Assembly: GCA_039621445.1 (NCBI GenBank)
Contig: CP154957.1
Coordinates: 16,500,595-16,564,594, forward strand
Direction of reading: 5' to 3'
Length of the DNA stretch: 64,000 nucleotides
Origin: Euglena gracilis
Taxonomy: Eukaryota > Euglenida > Euglenophyceae > Euglenales
Positions 1 to 10,809 of this stretch are shown here, one piece after another (the stretch's first letter is position 1; the number at the start of each line of letters is the position of its first letter). Both the position numbers and the translations under genes were made by a program. The notes under the pieces are model-generated. The model saw only the letters and a program-made list of their open reading frames with translations, was not told where the DNA came from and did no database searches.

Positions 1-213
1 CCCAGCAGGGTTCAATATAAAGGCAGGTGGGGGTCGGACCCCCCTCCAGCCAACTTACTAGAATGACCAAACCACTACTCACGGACCCCGGGGTTTTTTT
101 CTACTTTCAAAAAACCAGCCAGTCACTTTTCAAAAACCAGTCACCCACTTCCTATCCCCCCCGGGGGTCAGACACACCTTGAGCAATAGTATGGTCTCGA
201 CCCCTCACCAGGA

Positions 214-225
214 TATGTGTGTGTG

Positions 226-304
<79 letters not shown>
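214..304. repeat. (TG)n microsatellite
   Basis: Almost pure TG dinucleotide run of about 90 bp with one early GC interruption. It ends about 30 bp before a strong splice acceptor, so it probably sits at the 3' end of an intron of the gene whose last exon follows. The His-Thr reading on the minus strand is only the repeat translated. Confidence 0.97.
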
Positions 305-305
<1 letters not shown>

Positions 306-337
306 ATCACTGATCACATTCTTCTTCTGATTTGCAG

Positions 338-516
338 TGAATGAAGTCATGTGGATATTTCAACATTTTGTTTCATACTGTTCCACACATAGTGTTCAGG
401 TTGGATACATCCCAAATGCGTGCAAACTTACAATCACCCAAAAACCTTCTTCCCGTTGGCTTGCAACCACAGAAATTCTCTCTCCAGAAGTATCTCCACT
501 ATTCGGTCTTTCGTGA
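338..516 (+). CDS. Terminal exon of unknown gene, earlier exons outside the window
   Basis: A strong acceptor (pyrimidine-rich tract, then TTTGCAG at 331-337) opens a reading frame with two leading bases. It runs 58 codons to TGA at 514-516. The other two frames hit stops within a few codons of the acceptor, which favours this one. The product is a mixed-composition C-terminus (for example MWIFQHFVSYC near its start, then a Ser/Thr/Pro-rich tail) with no recognised domain. A GT at 400 would allow a shorter internal exon instead. The upstream exons must lie left of the window, probably beyond the TG repeat. Confidence 0.5.
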
Positions 517-1017
517 CGCCACAAAAAGAAAAACATTGAAATCAAAAAGAAACTTCATGAAAATGATATTTTGCTCCAGCACAGCAATGATCCGGGACTC
601 TGTTGTGGACAACGGGGGGGGGGTGTGCCCAGGCTGAATTTCACCAACCCTGGGGGGGAGTGGGGAGGGGTGCCCTGGAGTGCCTGGGCAGGCAGGCACC
701 ACCGCCTCTGGGGGGGGGGGGTGCCTGGTTTTGGGCCAAGAAAGTGCCCACCCTGCCTCAAACAAGTGGTCATTTGGCACAACCAGGGTGAAATTTCAGG
801 TGGTGCCAACTCGGGGGGGGGGGCTGCCTGGGCAGGCACTCCAAGGCAGATTTGATCCCCCCCCCGTGGGGGCAGGGTACATGGCCAAAAGTGCCGGGGT
901 TAGGCCAAAAACACCTGGGCACTTGGCCATGGGACTTCCGGTGCCGAAGGCGCCAGAAGCCCAGAAAAAGCCACTTTGGCTTCAGCAGAGGGAACGGTTG
1001 GCACAGGCGCAGGAGCC
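517..1017. other. G/C-homopolymer-rich spacer
   Basis: Runs of 7-12 G or C alternate with short unique stretches. Long open frames here are Pro/Gly-rich, lie in several frames at once and look like consequences of the runs. I see no gene in it. A counterpart of exon C of the tandem family was looked for here and not found. Confidence 0.6.
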
Positions 1018-2690
1018 GGGGCAAAGACCACAACGGGACTCCCTCAGGGGTCGTCGGGCTTCCCGGCGCGGTGCTCGGCGCTGCACTCCGCATCACGAAG
1101 GATGCGTCGGACCACACCTCGTAAGACATCCCATCCTGGCTGTCGATGGGCCCCGTGGCACTGGGCTATCAAAGAACACTGCTGTGAAGTAAAATAAAAC
1201 ATAAAACGGCGAACTTTTCAAAAAATATCTGAATCATATTTGGGTTCTCCAAAGCAAGTTTTGCTGCTGCCGATTCTGAGCCCCCCCCCCCCCAGGTGCT
1301 TGGCCTGGGCCACAATTGAAGAGAAGGACAGGGGGCCAACCTCAGGGGGCCAAGTTTGCATGTTAAGAATTTTGGCAAGCCATGGGCAACAGGGCAAGGG
1401 CAAGACCTTAAATAAAAATGGGTGGCCAAGGTCACAAATCACGGCCGAGGCCAACTTTAGGGGGGCCAAATTACACGTGAAGAGGAGGGGGGGCCAAGCG
1501 CCTGAAGGGGGGGGGGCAGGTATCCAAAAAAAAAGAACTGGAAAATGGCGTGTCAGCTTCTGGGGCTTGCATCGTTTCATAAAAAAACTCTACTGCTGCT
1601 ACTATTCTGCATCTCCTGTACTTTCTGGTACAGGAGAAATCACCTAAAGACAGGTTAATAATCCCCCCCCCTCGGCCACTCGGCCCTCAGATTCCCAGAA
1701 ATGCACCACAGATGTGAAGAAAATGTGAGAAATGGCCAAAAAAGTTTCCCATGCTTTCTGCGCCAGGTCAGGTGCCAGGTGGTCCCCCAGTGGACCACCT
1801 GGGGTGGGGGGTTGGGCCAAAATCCTGTCAGTCACTCTGAAACAACGTGGGGGGAGGGGATTCGGCCAAGTGGTTGTCTGCGCCGAGCCCAACCAGCAGC
1901 ACGGGACGGCGCCTGTGGACTGCCCTCGCCCGCGGCCCTGCGCCCACTTCTGCGAGGGGTCGGCCTTCCCGGCCGACGGCGGTGTGGCGCCTCTTGCCCG
2001 CCGGCCCTTCGGGGGCAACCCCCAACGGGCCTCCCTGCCGGCACTGGGAAGGGCCTCGGAAATGTAGCGCAAACAAGGCAAGGGAGAAAATTTGCATGCT
2101 CTCCTCGGGCCGGCACACCCCTGGGAAACCCCAGCAGCCTCGCAGGACGCGAACGAGTTGGCGTGCGGCGTGCCACCCAACCATACATTTTGACTGACCC
2201 CCCGGGGGGGGGGTCACTTCCATTCTTCCAAAAACCAGTCACTCACTTTTTCTCAAAAACCAGTCAGTCCCCTGCGGGGGGGGGGGGTCGGCCACTCTGG
2301 AATAAAGAATCCAATGAAAATTTGACCAAAAACGCGAATAAAGCCCGAAAATTCAATTTTTTTAACTTCACTTTGGTGTTTTTTTGCCAACCCCCCCCAG
2401 GAGGGGGTGGGGGCCAAAAACCAGTCAGTCACTCTGAAAAAACCAGTCGCCCACCCCTGGCGGGGTGGTCGGCCAGTGATTAAATGATTGTGTGCACCCA
2501 ACTCTGTGCACTGCACGTGAAGGAAGAACAATGTCCGTAAAAAACAATGCGGAGAAAGAATAGATACCGTGGAGGGGATAAACTGAGGTGCAAAGGGGAC
2601 TGGGATTGGATGCCATGGATGCGACACACGTTGGTGCTTGGCCGGGGCAAGGTACGGGACGGTGTAGGAGAAGTCAGGCAGTTGGCACAT
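1018..2690 (-). CDS. Tandem family copy 1 (exons A and B; exon C not found)
   Basis: Exon A is 2628-2690: ATG at 2690, MCQLPDFSYTVP, 21 codons, then a GTGTCG donor. Exon B is 1018-1165, after an acceptor ending GATAG. It carries SQDGMSYEVW and VPLWSLPRL, matching QDGLSSE and VPLWALPRP of the other copies. A ends and B begins between codons, as in copies 2 and 5. Differences from the other copies include silent changes, so both exons look selected as protein. The family is unknown to me. No exon C was found before position 1018, so this copy may be truncated, or C may lie outside the window. The intron (1166-2627) is long and G/C-rich; a GC-rich patch at 1860-2170 could hide another exon, but its frame is ambiguous. 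Confidence 0.55.
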
Positions 2691-3464
2691 CGCTGGAATT
2701 TGCTGTCGGAAGGGCGAGGCGAGCAATTTGCCTGTTGCATGCCGCTCTATGCCCGGTTTCATTTCAATCAACTTCAATGCGCTCTTTGCAGAGTGCAAAA
2801 TGGGACGTTACTGAACCGTGTCATGTGTGGAGGGGGATAGAAAATATGCACCAGGGCTCCCACCAGTGACCTGCTGAGTTCTGCGGCAGGTTGGCACAAC
2901 ACCCCTTGTTGTTATTGTTGTCGTTGAGCCTCTGTGCCTTTATGGATGAATGCCATAAAATTAACGTATATTCCCTCTGCTTTACTCCTGTGGTGGTGGT
3001 GCTGTGCCCTTCTCACATGAATATCGCTGGTATTTTTGAGTTGTCCACTTGCACAATTGCACTTGTGGGCAATTTGAATGGTTCATTTGCTCAGCTGTGT
3101 GAACCAAAACAATTTCCATTTTTGAAGAATCATTTACCCCAAATCTCTCATGTTACACCCATTTTGGTCTTTTTTTTGGATCAATTTGGGCAATTTTGTG
3201 ATAATTTGTGCAAATATTGGGCTAATTTGGGTCAATGTAAACAATTTTATGGGTTTTTTTTTAGGCCATTCTATGCCATTTCGGTAATTTTGGGTCATTT
3301 TCCACAATCTTTGCGGACACTGTGAGTCATTTGAGGTCATTTCAAGCCAATTTAGGCCTTTCTGGTCTTTTTGCAATCATTTTATCTCATTCGTTTTGGG
3401 TTTTTGAGGCATTTTGGTCAGGTTTATATCCAGGATGCAGATCCTGGAATGATTGCAGCAAGCA
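2691..3464. other. AT-rich spacer, no convincing gene
   Basis: The sequence becomes AT-rich with many imperfect CAATTT words. One 144-codon frame spans 2891-3325 but is low-complexity in composition and lacks good splice sites. A TTGCACAA-type word occurs at about 3052. I see no gene I can support. Confidence 0.5.
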
Positions 3465-4365
3465 TCCGTTCCATCCACTCCATCCACTCCAGTACCAACA
3501 TCACCACACCTACTCTAGTATCTGCACCCCATTCCATCTACTCCAACCACTCCAGTATCTACATCCACTGCATCGACTCATGTATCTAAATCCAATCCAT
3601 CCACCACATGGACTTCAGCATCAACACCTGTCCATCCGTCCATCTATCTACCCTCCCCCCCCCCCTATGTCCAACGACCGGTAACCTCTGTCCTCTGACG
3701 GGGGGGGGGGGGGGCGGTCGTTGGACATAGGGTAGTGACCAAAAAGGTGTCCTCTGACCGGGGGGGGGGGCGTTGGACACGGGGTCGGGAAAAAAAAAGT
3801 TTGCCGAAACCCCCCAAGACAGGTCAAAATTTTCCTTCCGGCGCTTCGCACCTCCATTTCCAGCCCTGTCAACAAATATTTCCTCAAATAGCACCCAAAA
3901 CGTACCTTCACGCGCGGGATTTCAAAAAAACAAAGATACCCAATTGACAATCCCTGCATTCCATCAACCATCCACTATCTCCCCGGTGGAGCGCTCGTAA
4001 TGCACAAAACTCCCCAGAGGGAACATTTTAATGGACGATGGGCTGTGGGGTAGAGGACAAGGGCGGAAGAAAAGCCTTTCAGGGCTGGCAAACCTCCGGT
4101 TTTCACACACCTGCAAAAAAAAAACATCAAACCTCCGAAAAGGTGTCCTCTGACCGGGGGGGGGGGGGGGTCGTTGGACATAGGGGGGTCGTTGGACATA
4201 GGGGGGGGTTAATATCTGTATCGAGTCCATCCACTACATCGATTCCAGTATCTGCATCCACTACATTGACTCCAGCATCTGCATCCACTGCATCAACTCC
4301 AGTATCAGCTTCCACAACATCGACTCCAATATCTGCATCAACTCCATCAATTCCGCTCCAGCACT
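3465..4365. repeat. Ser/Thr/Pro-coding minisatellite split by an insertion
   Basis: Imperfect repeats built on ATCCACT and CCAGTATCTGCAT lie at 3465-3650 and again at 4209-4365, with a mobile element between them. On the plus strand both halves translate, in one frame, to Ser/Thr/Pro-rich repeats (units such as STTSTPVSAS). This suggests an originally continuous repeat array, possibly coding for a mucin-like stretch, later broken by the element. No flanking exon was identified, so it may equally be non-coding satellite DNA. Confidence 0.6.
3651..4208. mobile_element. C-tract-ended inverted-repeat element, copy 1
   Basis: Ends are inverted: CCCCCCCTATGTCCAACGACC on the left, and GGTCGTTGGACATAGGGGGG on the right, with the right end repeated twice. 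Inside is about 400 bp nearly identical to the element at 26382-26998, including a stretch ending in a CGGTGGAGCGCTCGTAATGC block. No transposase is present, so it would be a non-autonomous MITE-like element. It sits inside a minisatellite whose two halves flank it. The left flank is TA; the right flank is TT, so the TA duplication is imperfect in this copy. Confidence 0.7.
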
Positions 4366-5151
4366 GGAGCAGGGAAGACCAAGAGGGGAAGAAGCTTGTG
4401 GCTGGCTAAAAACAGCCAACACTGGATGAATGGGCAAAATGAATAAAAGCGGCCAAGAGTGGCCAAAAGTGGGGGAAAGTGGGCAAAGATGGATGGAGTG
4501 GATGCAGGTGACATTGTGGATGCAGTGGGGCTGGTATGGAAATACACCACCGAGGGCTTCAAAGGCGATGCTGGGCGATGGTGGGCCCAAATGCATGGCT
4601 GACTAGAGGTGCTTGGGCACCACGCCACACCACAATGATACCATTCCGGTTTGGGTGCCTGGTTTTGCGACTTTTAAATACACTGCCGTTTGTTCAGCCA
4701 TGCAAATTTGGGCAGGTGAGATCTACTCTTCAACCACACACCCCCTCACTTCATTTTTTTGGGAATTTTTTTGGTCCAGTTGCGCAATTGCGAAGATTGA
4801 TCTGTGCGATTGCGCAAATGATCGACGGACGTCGATGGATTTGCCCAAAAGAATGCCTATTTTAAACATAATATTTTTTTCTTCAAAATAGAGTTGAAGT
4901 GTGAAAAAAAGGGGCCAGCCGTCTGGTCCCCGATTGGGCATTGACAGATGAACCTTGTATGGCCAAAGAAAGCTTGTCTAACTACAATTATGCGCTGTCC
5001 CTTGAACGCCAGCCAATGTATTGTTTCATTCCGCAACTAAAAACAGACCGGGGTGAAGACAATCTACAAAAATATAATCATTATTTTCTCATCCAACACA
5101 TCCTTTTAAAATAGATTTTGCAGACGCTGTTTTTCAGCGATGCTGGGCGAT
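4366..5151. other. Spacer with TTGCGCAA words, no gene supported
   Basis: Contains a pair of TTGCGCAA/ATTGCGCAA words at about 4782-4815, and a plus-strand frame (4536-4865) running through them without clear splice sites. I cannot support a gene here. Confidence 0.45.
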
Positions 5152-5625
5152 CAGGGGTTTTCTTAAGGACCCCCTGGGGGGGGGGGTCCAGCCTCCGGCG
5201 GGCAAAAAGGCTGCTGGCTGGAAATGAGCTGCTGGCTGGACCCCCCCGGGGAGGGATAGGGGGGGGGGTCCGGGGCTGGAGCGGGCTGGGCTGGGCTGGG
5301 TCGATGAAAACCAAAATTTTCTAACACATTTTTGCCATTTTCGACATTTTGATGGATGGATCTGGATCAAGGCTGGGGGGCTGTGATCGAGGAAGCTGTA
5401 ATGAGGGGGGAAAATGCAGGGATAGGTGAGCTGGGCAGCTCAGTTGGCTGGCCAGCCTGCGGCCGGCTGGCGGCCTCCGGCCGGGCCGGATCCAACTATA
5501 TTTCACTCGACCCCGGGGGGGGGGGCTCCCAGCCCGAATTTGAGCTGCTGGCTGGATTTGAGCTGCTGGCTGGCTGGACCCCCCCCCCCGGGGATGGGTT
5601 CCCCTCCGGCTTGAGAAAACCCCTG
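5152..5625. mobile_element. hAT-like miniature element with perfect 8-bp target duplication
   Basis: Inverted ends CAGGGGTTTTCTTAAG (left) and CTTGAGAAAACCCCTG (right) enclose 474 bp. They are flanked on both sides by TGGGCGAT (5144-5151 and 5626-5633). The interior has G/C tracts and CTGGCTGG words shared with elements at 9932, 20370 and 32365. There is no coding sequence of its own. Eight-base duplications and CAGGG-type ends are typical of hAT-derived MITEs. Confidence 0.85.
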
Positions 5626-5633
5626 TGGGCGAT

Positions 5634-6759
5634 GCTGAGCGATGCTGACATTTTTGCATACTTTGAAAAATTAAACCAATATTTGGGATTCATGAGCATA
5701 GCATCACCCAGCATCGCCCAGCACCATCAGAGGCCCTTGGAGGCGCCATGGGAGCCGGAGATGAAATTCAGGACTATGCAACTTAGAGCAGGTGTCCCGC
5801 CGAACTCTCAATAGAGATAATCAAATCAAATCACCACCCAGAAAATGCAAAACACCGTCAAAAGTACATTTTTGCTTAAAAATCAATAATTTGCAAAAAA
5901 AAAATGCTCACAAATTAACTCAAATGAACATGAATGACGCATTTTCACATGAATATATCATACCCCCAGGGTCCCTGAAATAAAGTTCGGGCCAGCACAC
6001 CATTCAGGCTGAGCCAAAAGTCTGTTTTTTTGGTGCGAAGCAACAAACTTTTTCATCAAAAAAGGTGAGGGGACTAGCTGGCGGGCTGAAGAAGGTGCTG
6101 GGTGGGGAAAATGCTAGCTGTGCTAGCTGGGACCCCAGTGAGGTCCGGGCAGGGTTGGATGGGAAGCCTTGAGGGGGGGGGGTCGGACCCCCCCTCCCGA
6201 CACGGAGGGGGGGGGGTGGGTCGGACCCCCCTCCCCTACCTCAAAACTGAGGGGGGGGGGCCGAAAAATTTTCGATTTCATGGACGGGCAAAAGGCTGGA
6301 AATCGGGTCGAAATCGGTCAAATATCACTGATTTTTCTTTGAAAATCGATCCAAAAATGCTCATTTTTTGAATTTTTTTGAACACTTTCTTGGGGGAAAA
6401 CACCAACACATCAAAAAAAAGGGCAATATGTCCAAAAGTCAGCAAAAGGGGTGTTTTTGCTCATTTTCCGGCGCGCAGCGCCAGAAGTAAATTTTCTGCT
6501 ATTTTTGGCACCTGTCAAGGAGGGGGGGTGGGGGGTCCGGACCCCCCCCCCTCCCAACATCTAGAGGGGGGGTCCGGACCAGGTTTTGAATAGTGCTGAG
6601 CTCTTAATAAGCGCGCCCCCACCCCTTCATTGACCAGGTTTTGAATAGTGCTGAGCTCTTGATAAGCGCGCACCCACCCCTTCATTGAACCCCTCCATAC
6701 ACACCGGCCCACTCCATGGAGCTCTTTTGCCGGAAATGCATGGGTTTTGTGCCAGAAAC
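5634..6759. other. Repeat-rich spacer
   Basis: Further G/C tracts, GCATCGCC words near 5710, an AT-rich patch at 5820-5990, and a GGCGC-type hairpin at about 6469. A 60-bp unit beginning CAGGTTTTGAATAGTGCTGAG is repeated at about 6580 and 6630. No gene seen. Confidence 0.55.
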
Positions 6760-8110
6760 AGGGCGCCGGTGGGTCGGAAAACGCTCGTTTTCGGCTCAAA
6801 AACAGTTTTTCTGGGTCCGGGAGGCCAAAAAACATCATTTCGGGCAAAAAAATTTTTTTCGATTTTTTTCGACTTTTTTGACCCGGTTTTGACCCAAAGT
6901 CAATGGGTCGGCGGCCCAAAACGGGGCGCTGGCGGATCGAAAAACGCTCGTTTTCGGCTCAAAAACAGTTTTTCTGGATCCGGGAGGCCAAAAAACATCA
7001 TTTCGGGCAAAAAAAATTTTTTCGATTTTTTTCGAGTTTTTTGGCCGAAAACGGCTAAGTCGAACAGTGGAAAAAGTGTACAAAATGGCCAAAAATGGCC
7101 CAAATTGGCCAAAAAACGCCCGTATCTCGGGCTGGGCGGGGAGTTGCGGGGAAACCAAAATCCCAGTAGATAGAGCGTTCCAAGGGCTTCAATTTAGGTC
7201 TCCGGACATTTCCTTTGATTTGGCTTCATTTTGGAGATATTTTGAAAATTGACATTTTTTTGGCCGAAATGGCAGAGTCCAAAGGGGGGGGGGGCTTATC
7301 CAGGGGGGGCGGGTAAATCCTACCCAGTTTGGACCCCTTCGCGCGTGAATAACTCGGGCCTGGCGGGGAGTTGGGGGTCAAACCCAGGTGATTCGGAAAC
7401 TAGGAATCCAGTCGCTCGCACCTGGAAAAAAAAATTCCGGGAACCGGGCTGGGGTCATGGTGATAATCCGCGGTTTTCACGGTCTACCCAGAGGGGGGGG
7501 GGGCCGGGGGAGGGGGGGGGGGTCCGACCCCCCACTTTTCCCTGGTGGTAAGCTTCGCTCTTACTCTAAAGAGATAAGAGCTCAGCGACCCCCCCATATA
7601 TATCAGCCACTCCGTGGAGCTCTTTGGACTGAAATGCAAGGGTTTTGTGCCTGAAACGGGAGGCCTAGGGGTCAAAAAATCGCTCATTTTTGGCTCAAAA
7701 ACGGGTTTTCCGGGTCCGGGAGGCCCAAAACCATCGTTTTCGGGCAAAATTTTTTTTCGATTTTTTTCGACTTTTTTGACCCGGTTTTGACCCAAAGTCA
7801 ATGGGTTGGCGGCCCAAAACGGGGCGCCGGCGGGTCGAAAAACGCTCATTTTCGGCTCAAAAACAGTTTTTCCGGGTCCGGGAGGCCAAAAAACATCGTT
7901 TCGGGCAAAAAATTTTTTTTCGATTTTTTTCGACTTTTTTGACCCGGGTTTGACCCAAAGTCAATGGGTTGGCGGCCCAAAACGGGGCGCTGGCGGGTCG
8001 AAAAACGCTCATTTTCGGCCCAAAAACAGTTTTTATGGGTCCGGGAGGCCAAAAAACATCGTTTCGGGCAAAAAAAATTTTCGATTTTTTTGACTTTTTT
8101 GGCCGAAAAC
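6760..8110. repeat. Tandem repeat of about 165 bp, two clusters
   Basis: The unit runs from GGTCGAAAAACGCTC through CGGGAGGCCAAAAAACATC and a long T-tract to CAAAGTCAATGGGT. It is present about twice at 6760-7050 and about three times at 7665-8105. The clusters are separated by a copy of another interspersed repeat (7110-7490). Frames through it contain Lys/Phe-rich peptides only because of the A- and T-tracts. Confidence 0.85.
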
Positions 8111-8745
8111 GGCCAGGTCGAACAGAGGGGAAAGTGTACAAAATGGCCTGAATCGTCCGAAAAACGGCCGTATCTCGGGCTAGGCGGTGAGCCGCGGGGA
8201 AACCAAAATCCCAGTAGATAGATAGAGCGTTCCAAGGGCTTCAATTTAGGTCTCCAGACATTTCCTTTGATTTTGCATCATATTCGAGAAATTGTGAAAA
8301 CATCGATTTTTGACCCCCCCACCCCCCGAAAACGCTAAGTCGAACAGAGGGAAAAGTGCACAAAACGGCCATCTGCGCCGAAAACGGCCGTATCTCGGGC
8401 TAGGTGGGGAGTTGCGGGGAAATCAAAATACCGGTAGATGGGGCGTTCCAAGGGCTTCAAATTAGGTCTCCGGACATTTCCTTTGATTTTGCTTCATTTT
8501 GGAGATATTTTGAAAATTGACATTTTTTTTTGGCCGAAATGGCAGAGTCCAAAGGGCTTATCCAGGGGGGGGGGGCGGGCCAATCCTACCCAGTTTGGAC
8601 CCCTTCGCGCGTGAATAACTCGGGCCTGGCGGGGAGTTGGGGGTCAAACCCAGGTGATTCGGAAACTAGGAATCCAGTCGCTCGCGACTGAAAAAAAAAT
8701 TTTCGGGAACGGGGCCGGGATCATGGTGATAATCCGCCGGTTCCC
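7110..8745. repeat. Interspersed repeat family, local copies
   Basis: A segment containing CGTATCTCGGGCT, GTTCCAAGGGCTTCAA and CCTTTGATTT occurs at about 7115-7250, 8165-8290 and 8385-8520. It is followed at 7265-7490 and 8535-8745 by a second block with AATAACTCGGGCCTGGCG and an AGTCGCTCG palindrome. Related copies lie near 18.8-19.9 kb, reverse-complemented at 33.3-34.4 kb, and near 60.2-60.7 kb. No protein is encoded that I can support. Confidence 0.8.
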
Positions 8746-8962
8746 GAGGTGGCCCCGAGGGGGGGGGGAGGGGGGGTTCGGGGGGGTTTTCCCCAGGGGT
8801 AAGCTTCGCTCTTACCCATAAAGGGATAAGAGCTCAGCGACCCCCCCTACCTTACCCCCCTAGGGGGGGGGGTGGTCAGGACCCCCCCTACCACCTACCT
8901 CAATACCGAAGGGCTTCCCATCCATCCCTGGGTCCGGGGTGAGGGGGAGCCAGCTGCCCCAG

Positions 8963-9807
8963 GTCACGTGGCTGGAAGCTGAATTCCGAGTGGGACTTTT
9001 CAACCAGCGTTTTTCAGGTGGACGACTCCAAGGCCCTCAAAAACGCCATATTACGCCATTATTGCCTCCTCCCTGGTTCTTTGGAAAAACCCCTGGGCCC
9101 AATGGCTGTGGTCTTGCTTCAGAGAGCAAAGCAATCTCTTTGAACGTTTGAACTCTGCAGGTGCTCGGAGTCTGCATCGAACCATGTCGTGCTGGGTCCA
9201 CCAACAAGAGGAGGACCTCGAAGCGTCCTGGCTGCCCGCCCAGGTGGATAGATTTCCCTCCCGTCCCAGAGAGGTCCAATGAAAAATCCGTATTTTAAAG
9301 TGGAATTGGGTAATAACCAGAAGGGGAAAAACAACATGGAATCCCAAAAACCCGACACACAAAAAAAAGCAAGAAGAACACAGAAAAAAAACACGCAAGT
9401 TTCCTGCAAAATCCTTTAGGAGCTCCCGGGATGTACATTTTCTGCTGGAGAGTACTTGAAAAAGTTTTGGGTTCCGCCGAGGCGAATTTTCAATTTTGCG
9501 TAAAAATAAGCATTCTGTTGAATAAAAATGAAAAAAAAAGATCAAGAAACTCCAAAAAACGCCAGAAAAAATGCAAAAAAAATGTGTTTGCACCCCCGTC
9601 ATCCCCCCCCCCCGCCGGGAGGAGGATGAACCAGAATTGCCAGTTCTCCACCTCAGGGGGATGTGCCGGCAAAAGTCAAGGCAGTGGAAAACCTAACACA
9701 GATGCAGCACAAAAAACAAAAAAGACACACGTCGAGGCTCCAGACGGAATATCGCAATGTGTTCGTTCTCCAAACAGAAAGAGGTCAAACTCTGTACTTG
9801 CATCTTG
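8963..9807 (+). CDS. Unknown multi-exon gene (three consecutive exons, partial)
   Basis: Exons are 8963-9017, 9161-9243 and 9657-9807. Each has a good CAG acceptor (GCCCCAG, CTCTGCAG, CACCTCAG) and a GT donor (GTGGAC, GTGGAT, GTAAAA), and the phases join without a break. The joined product has VTWLEAEFRVGLFNQRFS, then a Trp/Glu-rich stretch (HQQEEDLEASWLPAQ), then a basic helix-like segment with QMQHKKQKRHTSRLQ. It ends in a beta-like YRNVFVLQTERGQTLYLHL. No family is recognised. The gene is partial at both ends; the next exon needs two leading bases, which a candidate at 11641 provides. Confidence rests on phase agreement, not on homology. Confidence 0.6.
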
Positions 9808-9931
9808 GTAAAAAATTCGGGTGGGCAGCAGATCATTCCTTCCGAATATGCAATACACACACACACACACAGACACACACATGTTGTAATGCATGCAAAA
9901 AATAAATACATGATCATATGGCAGCCCACAA

Positions 9932-10377
9932 CAGGGGATTTCTTAAGGATTCCCGGGGGTTCAGCTTCCGGTTGGAAAAAAGGCTGCTGGCTGGACCCCC
10001 CCCCCCCGGGGGATAGGGGGTCTGGGGCTGGGTCGATGAAAAACAAAATTTTCTTGACATTCTCAACAGCTTACCTTCTCGACAGTTTGATGGATGGAGC
10101 TGGTGTATGTGCTAGACATTGCGGGCAAGGAAGCTGTGATGAGAAAAAATACAGGGATAGGTGAGCTGGGCAGCCCAGTTGGCTGGCCCGGCCTTCGGCT
10201 GGCTGGCCTGGCCTCCGACCGGGCTGGACCCAACTTTATTATTTCACTTCCATGTGGGGCTGGAAGCCCCCCATGGGGGCTTCCAGCCCTGATTTGGGCT
10301 GCTGGCTGGATTTGAGCTGCTGGCTGGCTGGACCCCCCCCCCCAGGGATGGGTTCCTGTCCGGCTCAAGAAATCCCC
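9932..10377. mobile_element. hAT-like miniature element, second copy
   Basis: The left end CAGGGGATTTCTTAAG and right end CTCAAGAAATCCCC are inverted. The flanks GCCCACAA (9924-9931) and GCCCACAT (10378-10385) match at 7 of 8 bases. The interior resembles the element at 5152-5625 (GGCTGGACCCC tracts, GATGGGTTCC near the right end). The last two bases of the right terminus appear to be lost. It is non-coding. Confidence 0.8.
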
Positions 10378-10398
10378 GCCCACATCTACAGGCCCCGG

Positions 10399-10800
10399 GG
10401 CCTTTAGTTGAAGGCGGGGGGGGGGGTCGTATGGTGGGACCCAGGTCCGACCTTCAAAATAAGTTGGGGTTGTTGATGGGTGTAGGGTTAGGGTTACCAC
10501 CAGCGGGCTGTGGGGCTCCCATTTTTGGGAAGCTAGGAAGAATTTAAGCCGTTGAGGCAGAACGTGGTTTTCAAAATCTTCCGGAAACGGGACCTGACTT
10601 CCGGCCTAACTTGGTCCCCAAAAAGGGTCAATTTTCGGAGCAACGGTCCCCCAACCCTATCCCTAAAATTAAGGGCCAAACCTCCCCAAATCCGCCGCCG
10701 GCGGCCCGGAAACTGTGCGGTTCCCCAGCGACGTGGGACCGAAAAAAATCGAAATGCCAGACCCGGGTCCCACCACACCCCCTGCCTTCAACTAAAGGCC
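10399..10800. mobile_element. Inverted-end element with internal telomere-like words
   Basis: GGCCTTTAGTTGAAGGC at the left and GCCTTCAACTAAAGGCC at the right are perfect inverts. The interior holds TAGGGTTAGGGTTA at about 10483 and a downstream block (CCAGACCCGGGTCCCACC) that recurs at 37980-38370. No target duplication is obvious, because further copies of the end sequence adjoin the right side. The element has no coding sequence. Confidence 0.6.
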
Positions 10801-10809
10801 GAGGCCTTT

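Noticed and set aside
168-350. Minus-strand His-Thr repeat protein
   Set aside because: It is the TG dinucleotide run in translation, with no other coding signal.
1701-2483. 260-codon plus-strand open frame
   Set aside because: It runs through several G/C tracts and known repeat words (CAGTCAGTC), all frames are open in parts, and the minus strand carries the tandem family here.
6760-8110. CRISPR-like array
   Set aside because: Units are adjacent tandem repeats of 165 bp without spacers, in a eukaryotic context.
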